Shown one piece after another: positions 45,547 to 54,601 of a stretch of 64,000 nt of DNA; the stretch's first letter is position 1; the number at the start of each line of letters is the position of its first letter. The DNA is from Moraxella caviae (GTDB taxonomy: Bacteria; Pseudomonadota; Gammaproteobacteria; Pseudomonadales; Moraxellaceae): NCBI RefSeq assembly GCF_002014985.1, contig NZ_MUXU01000010.1, positions 1 to 64,000 on the forward strand. The letters run 5' to 3'. The notes below the pieces were generated by a model, which searched no databases, was not told where the DNA came from, and saw only the letters and a program-made list of their open reading frames with translations. The position numbers were made by a program, and so were the translations under genes.

Positions 45547-45619
45547 CGATTTTATCCTTTTGCCAAACGCAAACGCGTGGCATGGCGGTTTTGGTTAATA
45601 AATTTGGCGTGTTTGGTAT

Positions 45620-47836
45620 TTACTGATTGTCGGTTTCATCGCCGCTCAAATCATCACTTGATGAATTTTCAAGTGGATTTTCTGGCAAGTTTTCAGATGA
45701 CAAATTTTCAGCTGACTGCTCAACTGGCTGTTCAAGCAAATCGCTTGGTTCTGTAGCATCGCCAATCTTGGCGTCTTGCGTTTTTTGCGTAGCTTGCTCA
45801 GCAGCTCTTAGGCTTGATAAATAGGCAGCGTACTGCGCAGGATTGCGAAAATCACTCAAGCCAAGCCCTACTTCAACTTGCGGTATTTGTTCGGTTTGCT
45901 CTGCCTGCTCTACCAATGTTTGCTCGGCTTCGCTTTCAATGTCAGACACTTGCTCGGCTGGTGTTTCGCTGACATCTGGTGTTTCGGTAGCGGTTTCGTT
46001 TGTTGTAGTTTCGCTTGCAATGTTTTCGTCTAAAATCGTTTCGCTTGCAACGTCTTCACTTGCAATGCTTTCACTTGACGTGTCAGCCAACGTGGTTTCG
46101 GCTGGCTCACTTGGCAGGGATTCGGTCGGTTCAGCTGGCAAAGTTTCAGCTGATTCAGTCGGCTCAACTGCCTGCGGTGCGGTTTCAGACACAGCTTGAG
46201 CTACGGTTTCAGGAATGATTTCAGGCGCAGTTTCAGTGATGCTTTCCGCTGCATTTTGATTAGGCAAAGTTTCTTCTGTAACGTCTTGGGAAACGTCATG
46301 AACAACGTCTTGCACAGCATTTTGCATGGCGGCTGGCAAATCTGAAATTTCATTTGCGGCATTTACATTGTCAATACCATTAACATTATCAACATTTGCC
46401 ACATTGTCATCAGCACCTGCCCACATCACGCCATCTCTGGCGATACTGCTGGTGTCAGCGCTTGGCGAATTTTGATGGGTCAGCGACTGCATGGTGTTTG
46501 CCGTCCAGTCTTTCGCCTGCGCCAGTGGGCTAAATTCTTCGTGCGTGGCTGGGTCAGCATGGTAGTTTTGTTGCCAAGGCATCAAGCCAAAATCCACTTG
46601 CAATTTATAAAAACTTGCCACCATTTGCGCTTGCACTTGGCGCAGCTGCTGCTCGTATTGCGACTGCTCACGCACGGCATTTAGCACTTCCAGCCATGAT
46701 TTTTTGCCCGCAATGAACTGACGGCGATAAGAATTGAGCACGATTTGCGCACCGCCCACCGCCGCTGTCAAGGACAATTCTTGGTCGCGTGCGCTGACAA
46801 ATTGCTGGTATTGCGTTTGAATGGCTTCCATGGCGCTGCGTCTGGCGGCTTCTTGGCTTTGCATCAGGCTTTGGACGCGCGCTTCAGACGCTCTTGCCAA
46901 TGCAAGGCTAGAAAAACCTGCGCCCGGGTCATAGCTTAGCCCAATCATCAAATCATCTTCATGCTTACCGCCACGATGGCGATATTCGTTCGTGTACTGC
47001 GCATACACCGATGGATAACGGCTGGCTCGCTGCGATTTGACCTCGTGGCGTGCCGCTTCCACTTCAAAATGCTGGCGAATGACGCTTGGGTGATTGGCAC
47101 TCATATCGCCAAAAGCAAGCTGCCCAAAATTCACCGACTGCGACTTGGCTTCTTTTGCCATTTGCGACAGCGGCAAAGACTGCGTTGGCACGCCAATCGG
47201 CTGACCGACCAACTGCTCAAGGCGTGCTTCGGCAATGCGCTGCTGCTCGATAGCGCCTTGTAGTGAGTTTTGGTCTTGTAAAATGCGGTTGGTCACCAAA
47301 TCTAAGTCAATTTTTGCGGACGCACCTTGTGCCACACGTCTTTGCATCATGGCTTCAAAATCCGCCAGCTGCTCAAGATTTTTGGCGTACAGCTCTTTTA
47401 ATGACAAGGCGTAAATGTAGCTTTGCCAAATGTCAATGGTGTTTTTGGCGACTTCATTTTGACGCTCCATGATGCCTGCGACTGCTGCTTTGTCATCGTA
47501 CATCGCGCGGTTGATGTCGGCAGTCAAGCGACCACCCGTCCACAGCGGCTGACGAATGGCAAGGCTTGTTATCGTGCCGTCATTGCCTGCGTGCTGCGTG
47601 CTGAGCGATGGCGTTGGCAACAGCCCCAATTTGGCAGCCGTCACGCCTTCTGCGGCTGCGTCTTTATCAGCGCGCGCCGCCCCAACCAACGGGTGCGTCT
47701 GCACAGCATGGCCGATAAGCCCGTTCACTTCAAGCGGGTTTATGGCTGCCACTGCCAGCTGCGTAAAGCCAGCCGCCAGCGACATCATTGCCGCAACCAG
47801 CGTTTTTAGAGCCAAAATTCGTGGAGTTTTTTTCAT
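45620..47836 (-). CDS. TolC-family outer-membrane channel with long acidic tail
   Basis: Outer-membrane exit duct of the type I system, 738 residues. It has a signal peptide cut after about LAVAA and the TolC/LapE core to about residue 420: LEVNGLIGHAVQTHPLVGAARAD, IRQPLWTGGRL, ASAKIDLDLVTNRILQ and GLSYDPGAGFSSLALA. About 315 further residues are dominated by Glu, Ser, Thr, Ala and Pro (SETPAEQ, SEPAETTLADTSSES). An island at about 655-680 (LGLSDFRNPAQYAAYLSSLR) is less biased and may be a functional end. TolC proteins of about 430-490 residues lack this. It is the first gene of the operon, 73 bases before the ABC gene. Confidence 0.92.
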   Translation of the reverse strand: MKKTPRILALKTLVAAMMSLAAGFTQLAVAAINPLEVNGLIGHAVQTHPLVGAARADKDAAAEGVTAAKLGLLPTPSLSTQHAGNDGTITSLAIRQPLWTGGRLTADINRAMYDDKAAVAGIMERQNEVAKNTIDIWQSYIYALSLKELYAKNLEQLADFEAMMQRRVAQGASAKIDLDLVTNRILQDQNSLQGAIEQQRIAEARLEQLVGQPIGVPTQSLPLSQMAKEAKSQSVNFGQLAFGDMSANHPSVIRQHFEVEAARHEVKSQRASRYPSVYAQYTNEYRHRGGKHEDDLMIGLSYDPGAGFSSLALARASEARVQSLMQSQEAARRSAMEAIQTQYQQFVSARDQELSLTAAVGGAQIVLNSYRRQFIAGKKSWLEVLNAVREQSQYEQQLRQVQAQMVASFYKLQVDFGLMPWQQNYHADPATHEEFSPLAQAKDWTANTMQSLTHQNSPSADTSSIARDGVMWAGADDNVANVDNVNGIDNVNAANEISDLPAAMQNAVQDVVHDVSQDVTEETLPNQNAAESITETAPEIIPETVAQAVSETAPQAVEPTESAETLPAEPTESLPSEPAETTLADTSSESIASEDVASETILDENIASETTTNETATETPDVSETPAEQVSDIESEAEQTLVEQAEQTEQIPQVEVGLGLSDFRNPAQYAAYLSSLRAAEQATQKTQDAKIGDATEPSDLLEQPVEQSAENLSSENLPENPLENSSSDDLSGDETDNQ

Positions 47837-47960
47837 AAATCAACCATGCCAAGCCCAAGAATGAGTCTTAGAGCGAGCCAAAAAGATCAGTATATACAAC
47901 AAAAGAAAGGATTGTCTGTGGAGTGAAAGTCAGCCAAATCAAGCTGGCAGCAGGCACAAA

Positions 47961-48007
47961 AATTTGCCGAATTATAGCAAAATTTGCCGAATTATAGCAA
48001 AATTTGC
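47961..48007 (-). repeat. 20-bp tandem repeat carrying duplicated -10 boxes
   Basis: AATTTGCCGAATTATAGCAA occurs at 47961-47980 and again at 47981-48000 without change, followed by AATTTGC (48001-48007). Read on the minus strand, each copy holds TGCTATAAT, a perfect extended -10 box (TATAAT at 47976-47971 and 47996-47991), about 135 and 155 bases before the TolC start. Copy number could affect expression of the secretion operon. The rest of 47837-48086 shows nothing else. Confidence 0.75.
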
Positions 48008-48086
48008 GCAAGATTACCATGTGGCTTACTAAAAGTATACGAAGGAAGATAATAGCAGCTTGTTTATTTGGATAAACAATAAAGAC

Positions 48087-48374
48087 CTAGCCAAAATACC
48101 GATCCAAGCCATCTTGAATGCCTGATTGAATCATGCTTTTTAATGGTTTGGCGAAAAATGCCAAATCCGCTTCAAAAACTATTTTATCAGCGTCTAAGGT
48201 TGCACGCCCCGTAACGCCAGCTTTTTTGATGGTGGCGGTGTCGCTATTTGCGCCTTGCTGATAGTCGGCTTCTACACCAAATTCACTTTGGGCGGCGGCA
48301 AGCCATTGCTTGGCTTGGGTGCGTGCGGTGTTTAAGTCAAATTGATGGGATTTTTCAATATAAATGTCTGGCAT
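48087..48374 (-). CDS. Polyhydroxyalkanoic-acid-system family protein
   Basis: A 95-residue protein matching the small family named after PHA granule-associated regions: MPDIYIEKSHQFDLNTAR, AKQWLAAAQSEFGVEADYQQG, GRATLDADKIVFEADLAFFAKPLK and IQDGLDRYFG. Many members occur outside PHA gene clusters, as here, so a PHA role is not implied. It is 34 bases downstream of dcd on the same strand and may be co-transcribed with it. Confidence 0.8.
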   Translation of the reverse strand: MPDIYIEKSHQFDLNTARTQAKQWLAAAQSEFGVEADYQQGANSDTATIKKAGVTGRATLDADKIVFEADLAFFAKPLKSMIQSGIQDGLDRYFG

Positions 48375-48408
48375 GACTGAAATTTTCTTAATTATGTGAT
48401 TGTTTTTA

Positions 48409-48984
48409 TTAGGTTTTTGGCAAAGTTACGCCTGTTTGTCCTTGGTATTTGCCGCCACGGTCTTTGTAGGAAGTTTCGCACACATCGTCCGCGTCCGATT
48501 GGAAAAATAGCATTTGCGCCACGCCTTCGCCTGCATAAATGCGTGCTGGCAAGTTGGTGGTGTTGCTAAATTCTAGCGTAACATGACCTTCCCATTCAGG
48601 CTCAAGCGGCGTAACATTAACGATAATGCCGCAGCGTGCGTAGGTGGATTTACCAAGGCAGATGGTCAGCACATCGCGCGGAATTTTAAAATATTCCACC
48701 GTGCGAGCCAGCGCAAATGAGTTTGGCGGAATGATACATTCATCGCCCACGATGTCAATAAAACTGCGCTCATCAAAGTTTTTTGGGTCAACGATGGCAG
48801 AATGTACGTTGGTGAACACCTTAAATTCATTGGCGCAACGCACATCGTAGCCGTAGCTTGACGTGCCATAGCTGACCAGCTTTTCGCCTTGTTCGTTGTA
48901 GCGCACTTGATTTGGCTCAAATGGCGCAATCATTTCGTGTTCTTGTGCCATGCGGCGAATCCAGCGATCGGATTTGATAGACAT
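48409..48984 (-). CDS. dcd: dCTP deaminase Dcd
   Basis: Converts dCTP to dUTP, the main source of dUMP for thymidylate synthesis. The 191-residue protein has [16 protein letters not shown], the substrate motif [32 protein letters not shown] with its catalytic Glu, and the C-terminal [13 protein letters not shown]. Its length is normal for a homotrimeric Dcd. Its own promoter is at 49032-49060. Confidence 0.97.
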   Translation of the reverse strand: MSIKSDRWIRRMAQEHEMIAPFEPNQVRYNEQGEKLVSYGTSSYGYDVRCANEFKVFTNVHSAIVDPKNFDERSFIDIVGDECIIPPNSFALARTVEYFKIPRDVLTICLGKSTYARCGIIVNVTPLEPEWEGHVTLEFSNTTNLPARIYAGEGVAQMLFFQSDADDVCETSYKDRGGKYQGQTGVTLPKT

Positions 48985-49003
48985 AATAGGTTGTTTCCGT
49001 TAA

Positions 49004-49168
49004 TTGACAAAATGCACAATAAAATCTGTCTATTATACGGTGTTTGTGCTTTATGGTCAAAGACTTATCGCAGGTGGCGAGTTTGCTATTGGTAGTGAAA
49101 TGCCAGATAAAAATCATTTACCAGCTGGATTTGCATTGATTAACGCTTGCCAAGTTTTACCCAATTAA
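49004..49168 (+). other. Open frame of 55 codons, possible gene remnant
   Basis: From TTG 49004 to TAA 49168 the frame has a natural amino-acid mix (LYGQRLIAGGEFAIGSEMPD, then LPAGFALINACQVLPN), but no ribosome binding site, and it overlaps the dcd promoter. It may be the tail of a decayed gene. No family is recognised. Confidence 0.2.
49032..49060 (-). promoter_or_regulatory. Sigma-70 promoter of dcd
   Basis: On the minus strand TTGACC (49060-49055), a 17-bp spacer and TATAAT (49037-49032), about 48 bases before the dcd ATG. Confidence 0.75.
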
Positions 49169-49184
49169 CGCTCGCCTGCCAAGC

Positions 49185-49270
49185 TGAATTTAGTGTAAAG
49201 ACTGGCGCAAAGGCTGATGTTTAAAGACTGGCGCTTAGGGTGATTTTAGGCTAAAATGGCAAGTTTGGCG
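49185..49270. repeat. Imperfect direct repeats before ruvB
   Basis: TAAAGACTGGCGC occurs twice (about 49196-49208 and 49223-49235), with GCTGATGTT between the copies. A related pair, ATTAACGCTTGCCAAG and ATTAACGCTCGCCTGCCAAG, lies at about 49138-49182. This is decayed intergenic repetition of unknown meaning. Nothing else is seen in 48985-49376 apart from the dcd promoter. Confidence 0.4.
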
Positions 49271-49376
49271 ATGCGATGCGTTTTTATCAATTTTATCCAA
49301 AATCGCCAATTAAAATTTAAAATTATTACATAAACTATTAAAAATTTTACAAAAATCCAGCACAAATCCGACCACC

Positions 49377-50366
49377 ATGACTTCAAACCGACTGATTGAC
49401 CCAGCTCCAAAAAAAGACGATTCGCTTGACCGTGCCATTCGTCCTGCCACGCTTGCCGACTACATCGGACAGCCGAAAGTACGCAGCCAAATGGAAGTGT
49501 TCATCACCGCTGCCAGACAACGCGGCGAAGCGCTGGATCACACGCTGATTTTTGGGCCGCCGGGGCTTGGCAAGACCACGCTTGCTAACATCATCGCCAG
49601 AGAAATGGGCGGCAATCTGCGCTCAACGTCTGGGCCTGTGCTGGAGCGTGCGGGTGATTTGGCGGCAATGCTGACCAATTTAGAAGAAGGCGATGTGCTG
49701 TTTATTGATGAAATTCATCGGCTCAGCCCTGTGATTGAAGAGATTTTATATCCTGCGATGGAAGACTATCAGCTGGATATTATGATTGGTGAAGGGCCAG
49801 CAGCACGCTCTATTAAACTTGACTTGCCGCCTTTTACTTTGGTGGCGGCAACCACTCGTGCGGGACTTTTGACATCACCGCTCAGAGACCGTTTTGGCAT
49901 CACGCAGCGGCTGGAATTTTATGACGTGGCGGATTTGACTACCATCGTGCAGCGTTCGGCTCGGCTGATGGGCATTGCGATGGACGCAGGTGGCGCTGCT
50001 GAAGTGGCACGCCGTTCTCGTGGTACGCCGCGCATCGCCAACCGCCTGTTGCGCCGTGTGCGTGATTATGCCGAAGTTAAAGGCGATGGCGTGGTGGTGC
50101 AGGAAATTGCCAGCAGCGCACTGGATATGCTGGCAGTGGATAGACAAGGGCTTGACCATTTGGACAGACGCTATTTGCAAATGCTGCATGAGCGTTTTGA
50201 TGGCAGACCTGCTGGCGTGGAAGCGATTGCGGCAGCAATGGCAGAAGACCGCGGCACGCTTGAAGATGTGATTGAGCCGTATTTGATTCAGCAAGGCTAC
50301 ATTCAGCGCACACCAAAAGGGCGTATGCTTTTGGCAAAGGCGTTGCAAGAAGGGGTTTTTGATTAA
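49377..50366 (+). CDS. ruvB: Holliday junction branch-migration helicase RuvB
   Basis: AAA+ motor that with RuvA drives branch migration and with RuvC resolves Holliday junctions. The 329-residue protein shows [18 protein letters not shown], Walker [10 protein letters not shown], Walker [12 protein letters not shown], sensor 1 AATTRAG, the arginine finger region [12 protein letters not shown] and the C-terminal [16 protein letters not shown]. It follows the family from end to end. ruvA and ruvC are not adjacent; in most gammaproteobacteria ruvA lies directly upstream. Confidence 0.97.
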   Translation: MTSNRLIDPAPKKDDSLDRAIRPATLADYIGQPKVRSQMEVFITAARQRGEALDHTLIFGPPGLGKTTLANIIAREMGGNLRSTSGPVLERAGDLAAMLTNLEEGDVLFIDEIHRLSPVIEEILYPAMEDYQLDIMIGEGPAARSIKLDLPPFTLVAATTRAGLLTSPLRDRFGITQRLEFYDVADLTTIVQRSARLMGIAMDAGGAAEVARRSRGTPRIANRLLRRVRDYAEVKGDGVVVQEIASSALDMLAVDRQGLDHLDRRYLQMLHERFDGRPAGVEAIAAAMAEDRGTLEDVIEPYLIQQGYIQRTPKGRMLLAKALQEGVFD

Positions 50367-50441
50367 GGTTTCGACCCTTAAAATAAACACCCTTCTTTTA
50401 TTCAAGTCTTTAATAACTTAGCTAAAAGTTTAATAAAAGTC

Positions 50442-51581
50442 TTAGCGGCCTGCACCAAGCTCCGCTCCAGCCTGTTTTTGCTTCATCTGGCTGATTTCTT
50501 TGGCGCGCTCAGTCGTGCCAAGCGCCTGCTTGTCTTTATCGCTGAGCACCGTCTCTTGATAACTCACTCTTTCATCATACAGTGATTCATTTTGATGATT
50601 TTGCGCCAAAAAATCCGCTGATGGTTTGTGTAATTCACCCTGAGAAGCTTGAACAGACGTTTGAGACAGATTTGTATTACACGATGAAACTGAAGTAATA
50701 TAGCCCATCAATTCATCTTGCATAGAAGCAACGGCTGGCGCACCCAGAACCTTCTGATTAACCACAACATTCAAAGCGTTTGGCTGGCTCATCACTTGAA
50801 AATATTGAGCTGCCGTAGGCATATGTGACCAATGCCAAGGCTCATCTTCGTATCCGTGCGTGCGTCCCGGTGCGTACACTTGACAGAACCCAAATCTGGG
50901 TGCATTGCTCAGCAGCCACTGATGCGTGCGGCGACCCTCTTGAGTCTCCCAATAATTCAATTCCACACTATTAAAATCAATATCCGTACCCCAATGATGA
51001 CGACTTGTACCCGGAAAAGATGAATAACGCAAAATATCCTGAGCCTTATACACATCATCATTAGGACTGTCTGCCCATTTTCTCTCCCAAATTCTCTTTT
51101 GGTGAGCATAAGAGCGATAAGCAGATACAATCTTTAATCGAATACCGTCATTTTGTGCCGCTGCAATCAAATCCATCAATGGCTGATAAGTCTCACGGTG
51201 AACACGCTCATCTTTATTGGTGTACTTTGAATCAACCGACGTCAAATGACTTTCACCCACACCATTCACCGCTGATAACGCATCATGATTTGCACTATTA
51301 AGCGCCTGATTATTTGGCTGCGGATATGCATCTTGTGAGTTCTGTTCAAGGTTTTTAACATCATGCAAAGCAGCATTCTCATGCTCATCACTTGCATTCA
51401 CCTCATCAACCGACTGCACTTCTAATACGCTTTCATTTTGATAATGATTAAAAAAACGCAACAAGAACTCGCGTCCTGCATACGCAATTCCCAAAAGAAT
51501 TACTAAACAAATCAAAATCTTCCACAACAATGACGTTAAAAAAGATTTTTTCTGCGATTGATGTTTGTCATGATGTTGCAT
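50442..51581 (-). CDS. Membrane-anchored M15 (VanY-type) D-Ala-D-Ala carboxypeptidase
   Basis: A periplasmic zinc peptidase expected to trim the terminal D-Ala of peptidoglycan stem peptides. From ATG 51581 it has 379 residues: an N-terminal helix (LLWKILICLVILLGIAYAG), an acidic/Asn-rich linker (about 45-135), the VanY domain with SAYRSYAHQKRIWERKW, zinc motif SRHHWGTDIDF (about 192-202) and EPWHWSH (about 244-250), and a disordered Gln/Ser/Lys-rich tail. A TTG at 51620 is an alternative start. It is codirectional with the SH3 lipoprotein gene upstream and may share its transcript. These two genes look more AT-rich in codon use than their neighbours. Confidence 0.88.
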   Translation of the reverse strand: MQHHDKHQSQKKSFLTSLLWKILICLVILLGIAYAGREFLLRFFNHYQNESVLEVQSVDEVNASDEHENAALHDVKNLEQNSQDAYPQPNNQALNSANHDALSAVNGVGESHLTSVDSKYTNKDERVHRETYQPLMDLIAAAQNDGIRLKIVSAYRSYAHQKRIWERKWADSPNDDVYKAQDILRYSSFPGTSRHHWGTDIDFNSVELNYWETQEGRRTHQWLLSNAPRFGFCQVYAPGRTHGYEDEPWHWSHMPTAAQYFQVMSQPNALNVVVNQKVLGAPAVASMQDELMGYITSVSSCNTNLSQTSVQASQGELHKPSADFLAQNHQNESLYDERVSYQETVLSDKDKQALGTTERAKEISQMKQKQAGAELGAGR

Positions 51582-51662
51582 ATTTGACGCTTTGCTCCAA
51601 ATGATATTAAATATTGACAAGCCAACTTAATTTTTGATTTAAACCAATCAATAAAATTTAAG

Positions 51663-52175
51663 TTAGTAATTTAGATATGCGCCAAAACTATAGCCTGTCA
51701 GACCTGTCACATCAACTACTTTTACCCAGCAACCATACAATCCATTGATAGTCTCACAGCGGTTAGTTTCACCAACCACCCAAACCTCTTCTTGGTCATA
51801 CAAATAACCCAACTGACGGCCACCACGGCTCGGTGCTTGTCTAACCAATACACGGCCTCCGTATTGAGTCAATACAGTCGCTCTGTGACGAACCACGCGT
51901 TCGGAATTTTGTGGAGCGGCTGGTTTAGGCGGCAACTGTCCCAGTGGCTCAGAATCGATATCCGCCACAGAACCTCTTTCAAACTCTGGAGCGTCTTGCA
52001 ACTCTTGCTCTATCAGATCTTGTTGAGCTGACTCGTGCGCTGATTGTTGCTCGCTGTTTTGGGCGTTATCTTCTTCAAGCACAGCCTTTGCTGCTGCCTT
52101 AAGAGCCTTATCACCAGTCTCGCCACAAGCCGTCAACAAAGCCGCCATAAATACAATAGATAAAACTTTTTTCAT
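51663..52175 (-). CDS. SH3-domain lipoprotein
   Basis: A 170-residue predicted lipoprotein with lipobox LLTACGETG (Cys17). A Glu/Gln/Ala-rich linker (about 25-75) is followed by a bacterial SH3-like domain (about 95-170: VLTQYGGRVLVRQAPSRGGRQLGYLYDQEEVWVVGE, then GCWVKVVDVTGLTGYSFGAYL). SH3b domains often bind peptidoglycan. It lies 81 bases before the M15 carboxypeptidase gene on the same strand, so the two may form a cell-wall unit (inference). Confidence 0.82.
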   Translation of the reverse strand: MKKVLSIVFMAALLTACGETGDKALKAAAKAVLEEDNAQNSEQQSAHESAQQDLIEQELQDAPEFERGSVADIDSEPLGQLPPKPAAPQNSERVVRHRATVLTQYGGRVLVRQAPSRGGRQLGYLYDQEEVWVVGETNRCETINGLYGCWVKVVDVTGLTGYSFGAYLNY

Positions 52176-52531
52176 TATTGCACCAATTCATAACCTTAAA
52201 TTAAAATTAAACAAGCATTAAATCTGCTTTTGTAGGATTATTGTAATAAAATTCTTTCTGTAGTGCAAATAATTAAAAGAAATACTTATTGGCAGCCCGC
52301 CAAATTCTTATTTTGATTCAAAAAAACCTCACCACCTTACCCCAATCTTACCGCCCAAGCAGAAATCAGCCACGATTTGAGCCAGTGTTGCAGCGCATGG
52401 GCGAAGTTTGCGACAATGTTGCTCATTTGGCGTAAAAAACACAATTATCCTACATATTGCCCTGCTTTTGTGTATGACATTTGCCGACAAAATCAGTATC
52501 ATACGCACAACACACAATACGAGTGATCTGT
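52176..52531. other. Spacer of 356 bases with one possible small ORF
   Basis: Mostly AT-rich. A 29-codon minus-strand frame (52426 to 52337) encodes an amphipathic Trp/Leu/Ala-rich peptide (MSNIVANFAHALQHWLKSWL) with no good ribosome binding site. It might be a small membrane peptide or chance. Nothing else is evident. Confidence 0.3.
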
Positions 52532-53005
52532 ATGACGTTGTTTGCCTTTTCTTTGAGCGCGCCATTCACCCAAACCAAAACTCACGCACCACACACCGCA
52601 AGTCATTCCTTTTCTTGCGCCAAATTTTGGCTGATGCTGTGCGCTGTGCTGATGACGCTGGCATCTGCCGAAGCGCAAGCAACGCCACGATTTATCAAGG
52701 CGACAGGCACATCAAACCATGCTGCGCTCAGCGTCAGCAAGTACGAAGCCGCCTTAATCCAAGTGCTTGGCGAAATCTGCCCGTCCATGCTTGGCAGCAA
52801 CGAGCGTGTACAATTCGCCCACGCTTATAACCGCCAACTGCGCGCCTTTATCCCCACCAGCGCCGACCCGCACGAAACCTTGCGCCTGCTGAGCAGCGAG
52901 CCTGAATACCGCGCCACTTTGCACAACGTACGCGCATGGACGGCAAGCTACCCACGCCACGAAAATCAAGCGCTATGCCGAGAATTTGCGCAAATGTATT
53001 TATAA
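52532..53005 (+). CDS. Hypothetical exported protein
   Basis: A 157-residue protein not assigned to a family. From ATG 52532 a hydrophobic segment (KFWLMLCAVLMTLASAEAQA) lies 30 residues in and looks like a late signal peptide cut after AEAQA. The mature part of about 105 residues is helical, with a Cys pair (EICPSM and QALCREF) that could form a disulfide, and ends RHENQALCREFAQMYL. It is upstream of hemB but ended by its own terminator. Confidence 0.7.
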   Translation: MTLFAFSLSAPFTQTKTHAPHTASHSFSCAKFWLMLCAVLMTLASAEAQATPRFIKATGTSNHAALSVSKYEAALIQVLGEICPSMLGSNERVQFAHAYNRQLRAFIPTSADPHETLRLLSSEPEYRATLHNVRAWTASYPRHENQALCREFAQMYL

Positions 53006-53026
53006 GTCAATCACAACCCATCTGTA

Positions 53027-53057
53027 AACGCCGCCGATGTAAAATTGGTGGCGTTTT
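53027..53057 (+). terminator. Terminator before hemB
   Basis: AACGCCGCC (53027-53035) pairs with GGTGGCGTT (53047-53055) with one G-U pair, then a six-T run. Confidence 0.8.
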
Positions 53058-53188
53058 TTACTTTTTGGCAAATAAATTGTTTAGTCAATTCACCCAATTT
53101 TCACTCATCTGTTTTTAAACGAACAAAACCATATTGCCAAGCCAAACTCTAAATAAATCAATAAACCCAATCATAAAATACACTTTAA

Positions 53189-54301
<1,113 letters not shown>

Positions 54302-54334
54302 GCCGCCAATCGTTTTAGTCAATTTAACAACTCT

Positions 54335-54367
54335 AAGCAAGTCTTGACGCTCAAGGCTTGCTTTTTT
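54335..54367 (+). terminator. Terminator after hemB
   Basis: AAGCAAGTCTTGA (54335-54347) pairs with TCAAGGCTTGCTT (54351-54363), then a T-run. Beyond it, 54368-54530 shows nothing. Confidence 0.85.
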
Positions 54368-54538
54368 GTGGTACATTTTCATGCTTTTTTATTCACCACA
54401 TTTAAATGCACTTCATTTAAATACAATTTTAACGCACTCGCCATAATCACCCATGCTCACCGCCTGTTTCATCATTAAATTTATCGTGAAATTTTCCCCA
54501 AAGATTTGCGTTTTAACCTAGCACCACCCCAAAAATCA

Positions 54539-54547
54539 TGCTAGAAT
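54539..54547 (+). promoter_or_regulatory. Extended -10 box of maeB
   Basis: TGCTAGAAT, about 55 bases before ATG 54602. The -35 region is poor. Confidence 0.45.
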
Positions 54548-54601
54548 GTGAAAGCATTTGCGCAAGATTAGCGCACCAACCACAACCAACGGAAAATTAT
54601 C

